A DNA stretch of 64,000 nt, from contig MU260053.1 in assembly GCA_020310875.1 (NCBI GenBank), positions 167,501-231,500 on the forward strand, given 5' to 3'. The notes under the pieces were generated by a model, which searched no databases, had not been told where the DNA came from, and worked only from the letters and a program-made list of their open reading frames with translations. Source of the stretch: Ceratopteris richardii (taxonomy: Eukaryota; Streptophyta; Polypodiopsida; Polypodiales; Pteridaceae). Of the stretch, positions 61,986 through 64,000 are shown one piece after another; positions within the stretch are counted from its first letter, which is position 1; each line of letters opens with the position of its first letter. The position numbers and the translations under genes are program-made.

Positions 61986-62333
61986 ATAGGAAGTGACCAT
62001 AGTAAAATAGTATGCGTTTTTTATAGAAATAAAAAACGTTCTAAACGTCAGAACGTCCGGGACGTTTTTTTGCGTTTTTTTTGTCGATTTTTTTTTTCGG
62101 ATTTCAGTTTTTGACGCGTTCGAGCTGCATATGCAGCATTCAGCTGTGCCTTAGCCTTTAGGTTATTGTTTGCTCTCCCTTGCCTCCTTGCCCTCTCCTC
62201 TCCCTTGCCTCCTTGCCTTCTCCTCTTCCTTGCCTTCTAAGTTCTCCTCTCCCATGCCTTCTCCTCTTTGAAGTTCGCACACACTCTTGAGTCTTGCCGT
62301 GGCCCGTGTAGAGTTTAGAATCTCTTCCCCTCT
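61986..62333 (+). other. Upstream region of the hAT transposase gene
   Basis: It contains 'gcgttttttatagaaataaaaaacgt' (imperfect palindrome, about 62009-62037), several 'aacgt/acgtt' words to 62070, and from 62165 to 62280 repeated 'ccttgcctccttgcc(c/t)tctcctctcc', a pyrimidine-rich leader-like tract. The first part could be the element's terminal region, but no terminal inverted repeat can be confirmed because the far end lies outside the window. Confidence 0.4.
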
Positions 62334-62351
62334 TTGCTTTCAAGTTTCACC

Positions 62352-64000
62352 ATGGGTAGAGCTCCTGATGTCATCCGTAACCATGTGAAAATTCATAGCC
62401 CTACCTCTTGGGAATGCAATTATTGCAAGGGCATGTATGGTGGCTCGGCATACTGCATGAAAGGTCATCTCCTTGGTTTGAGAGGAAAAGGCATTGGAAA
62501 ATGCACATCCATACCTCAAAAAACCGTAGAGGAGTTGACTGCGCAACTCCAGTTGAGTCAAGGAGTGGGTAATTTGCCTATGCCTCCATCATTTGAGAGC
62601 ACTGTGGGTGCGAGTAATGAGCCTCTTCATGATGAAATTCTATCTCATCAAGTTCATGATCAGAGTGCATCTAAAATGCCACGCACAGATAGCATGAGTT
62701 TTGCAGGTGCCAATGCCTCTCCCTCTTTTTCACGTCATCCAACACATTCAAAGATCCCCGATAGTAATATATTCATGAGGCAATATAAAGGCTGGAGTGC
62801 AAAAGCAACATATGGAAGAGGCCACTATAGAGTTGACCAAACTCTTCATTCAGTGTGGCATTCCATTTAATGTTGCTAATACTCTTCCATGGAAGAGGGC
62901 AATGAAATCCGTTAGTAGAATAGGTGTTGCTTGGGAGGGCCCTACGGGACAAACCTTGCGCACTACTAAGCTCATAAGGCAAACAAAGCTAGTAGGGACT
63001 GAAATGTTATCCCTAAGATCTGTATGGAAGAAATACGGATGCTCTATTCTATGTGATGGCTGATCGGACATTCGTAGAAGGAATGTTTATAACATCCTTG
63101 TGTCCTCTTGCAAGGGCACAATGTTTTTACGTGCTATACCGGCCCATGCACCAGGCATAGTAGTGACAGGTGAATTCATATTCTCAAATGTTAAGAAAGC
63201 CATTGAGGATGTGGGAAGTGAGAATGTAGTGCAAGTTGTGACCGACAATGGGTCCAACTGCGTGTCGATGGGGCGTATGATTGAAGAGGCATACCCCAAG
63301 ATTACATGGACACCATGTGCATCCCAAAGTTTAGATTTGCTTATGGAAGACATTGGGGCACTTCCATGGGTGAAATCGATCCTTGATAAAGCAAAATTCA
63401 TTGTGAAATTTGTCACTAGTAAGCCAAAAATATTAAACATCTTTCGTGCCCACTCTACCTTGGATTTCCAGAAACCCTCTATCACACGGTTTTGTTACAT
63501 GTATATAGTACTTGATAGAGTCCTTAGAGTAAGAAAAGGGCTTCTACGTACGGTGGTGGCAGAGGATTGGTACAACATTCAGGAGGTTAGAGGAGGAGAC
63601 ACTCTCTTCACACAGTTCTCAGCGCTCGTTATGGGGGATGATCAGTTTTGGACGAAGGGGGATACGTTGGTAGCTGCCATTCAGCCAGTGTACAATGTTC
63701 TTCGCATCACAGATATGGAGGGCAGCACACTTGGTCTTGTATACGAGTACATTGATCGTATACAAGAAAGCATCCAAAAAGTTGTCGGACTCTCGGACAT
63801 AGAGTAAGTTTGTGAATTGATCATATGATGTATCATGTACTAAATTCTAATAGTAATTTATCATGATTCATATGTTTATAACTTCATTGTTTATTATATT
63901 ATATATAGGAAGACCAATTTATGTGATGAAGTGAGAAAAAGATGGGATTGGTTTCATAAACCAATCCATGCCGTTGAGAAAGAAAGAGAGAAAGTGTTTT
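62352..64000 (+). pseudogene. hAT-type transposase gene (BED finger, DUF659), spliced, running off the right edge
   Basis: The ATG at 62352 (accATGG context) starts a BED-like finger (WECNYCKGMYGGSAYCMKGH). After a Ser/Pro-rich linker the frame shifts near 62790-62810 and continues with ELTKLFIQCGIPFNVANT and PWKRAMKSVSRIGVAW. A TGA replaces the Trp of SILCDGW at 63061-63063. DUF659 then runs from RRRNVYNILVSSCKGTMFLR through ENVVQVVTDNGSNCVS to CASQSLDLLMEDIGALPW. An intron (63804-63908, gtaagt...tatatatag) joins DIE to KTNLCDEVRKRWDWFHKPIH. The hAT dimerisation domain would lie beyond 64000. It is the youngest-looking of three copies here but still disabled by one frameshift and one nonsense codon. 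Confidence 0.85.

Overview
The window is nuclear DNA of a land plant with a large, transposon-packed genome. The evidence is GT-AG introns up to 8.8 kb, several plant-type LTR-retrotransposon families primed by initiator-Met tRNA, a tRNA-derived SINE, a LINE, DUF659/BED hAT-type transposons and long trinucleotide and (GA)n microsatellites. The species cannot be read from the sequence; a fern, gymnosperm or other large-genome plant is an inference only. No bacterial features, CRISPR array, rRNA or intact tRNA gene were seen. || Layout. 1-1866: AT-rich, nothing recognised. 1867-4625: 5'-truncated Copia element (minus). 4626-6803: decayed Gypsy fragment (minus). 6824-20880: a three-generation nest of one Copia family (minus). 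The oldest copy (6824-7996 plus 17463-20880) is split by a second copy carrying a 5-bp CACAT target duplication, which was in turn invaded by a third (7997-12818). 20881-21372: Gypsy RNase H remnant. 21373-25657: mostly unrecognised, with one decayed coding stretch. 25658-29955: chromodomain Gypsy element with both LTRs but lacking gag, protease and most of RT. 30440-34577: remnants of two Copia lineages. 34578-37388: nothing recognised. || 37751-53587 holds the one convincing host gene: eleven plus-strand exons of an ABC1/ADCK1-type atypical kinase. All splice phases agree, and the KxGQ, AQVH, AVK and HGDPHPGN motifs are present. Its C-terminal exons are not visible in the remaining 10.4 kb, so it either continues through another very long intron beyond the window or is truncated. 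Its introns hold a SINE with an identifiable empty paralogous site, a hAT fragment, a 525-bp repeat cluster and trinucleotide arrays. || 53588-64000: hAT fragment, internally deleted Copia, two (GA)n arrays each followed by the same ~150-bp unit, the 3' end of a LINE, and a hAT-type transposase gene running off the right edge with one spliced intron, one frameshift and one nonsense codon. || No unprecedented biological system was found. The most informative features are the nested Copia whose outer LTR looks recombinant, the SINE with its paralogous pre-insertion site, and the long-intron ABC1 kinase gene.
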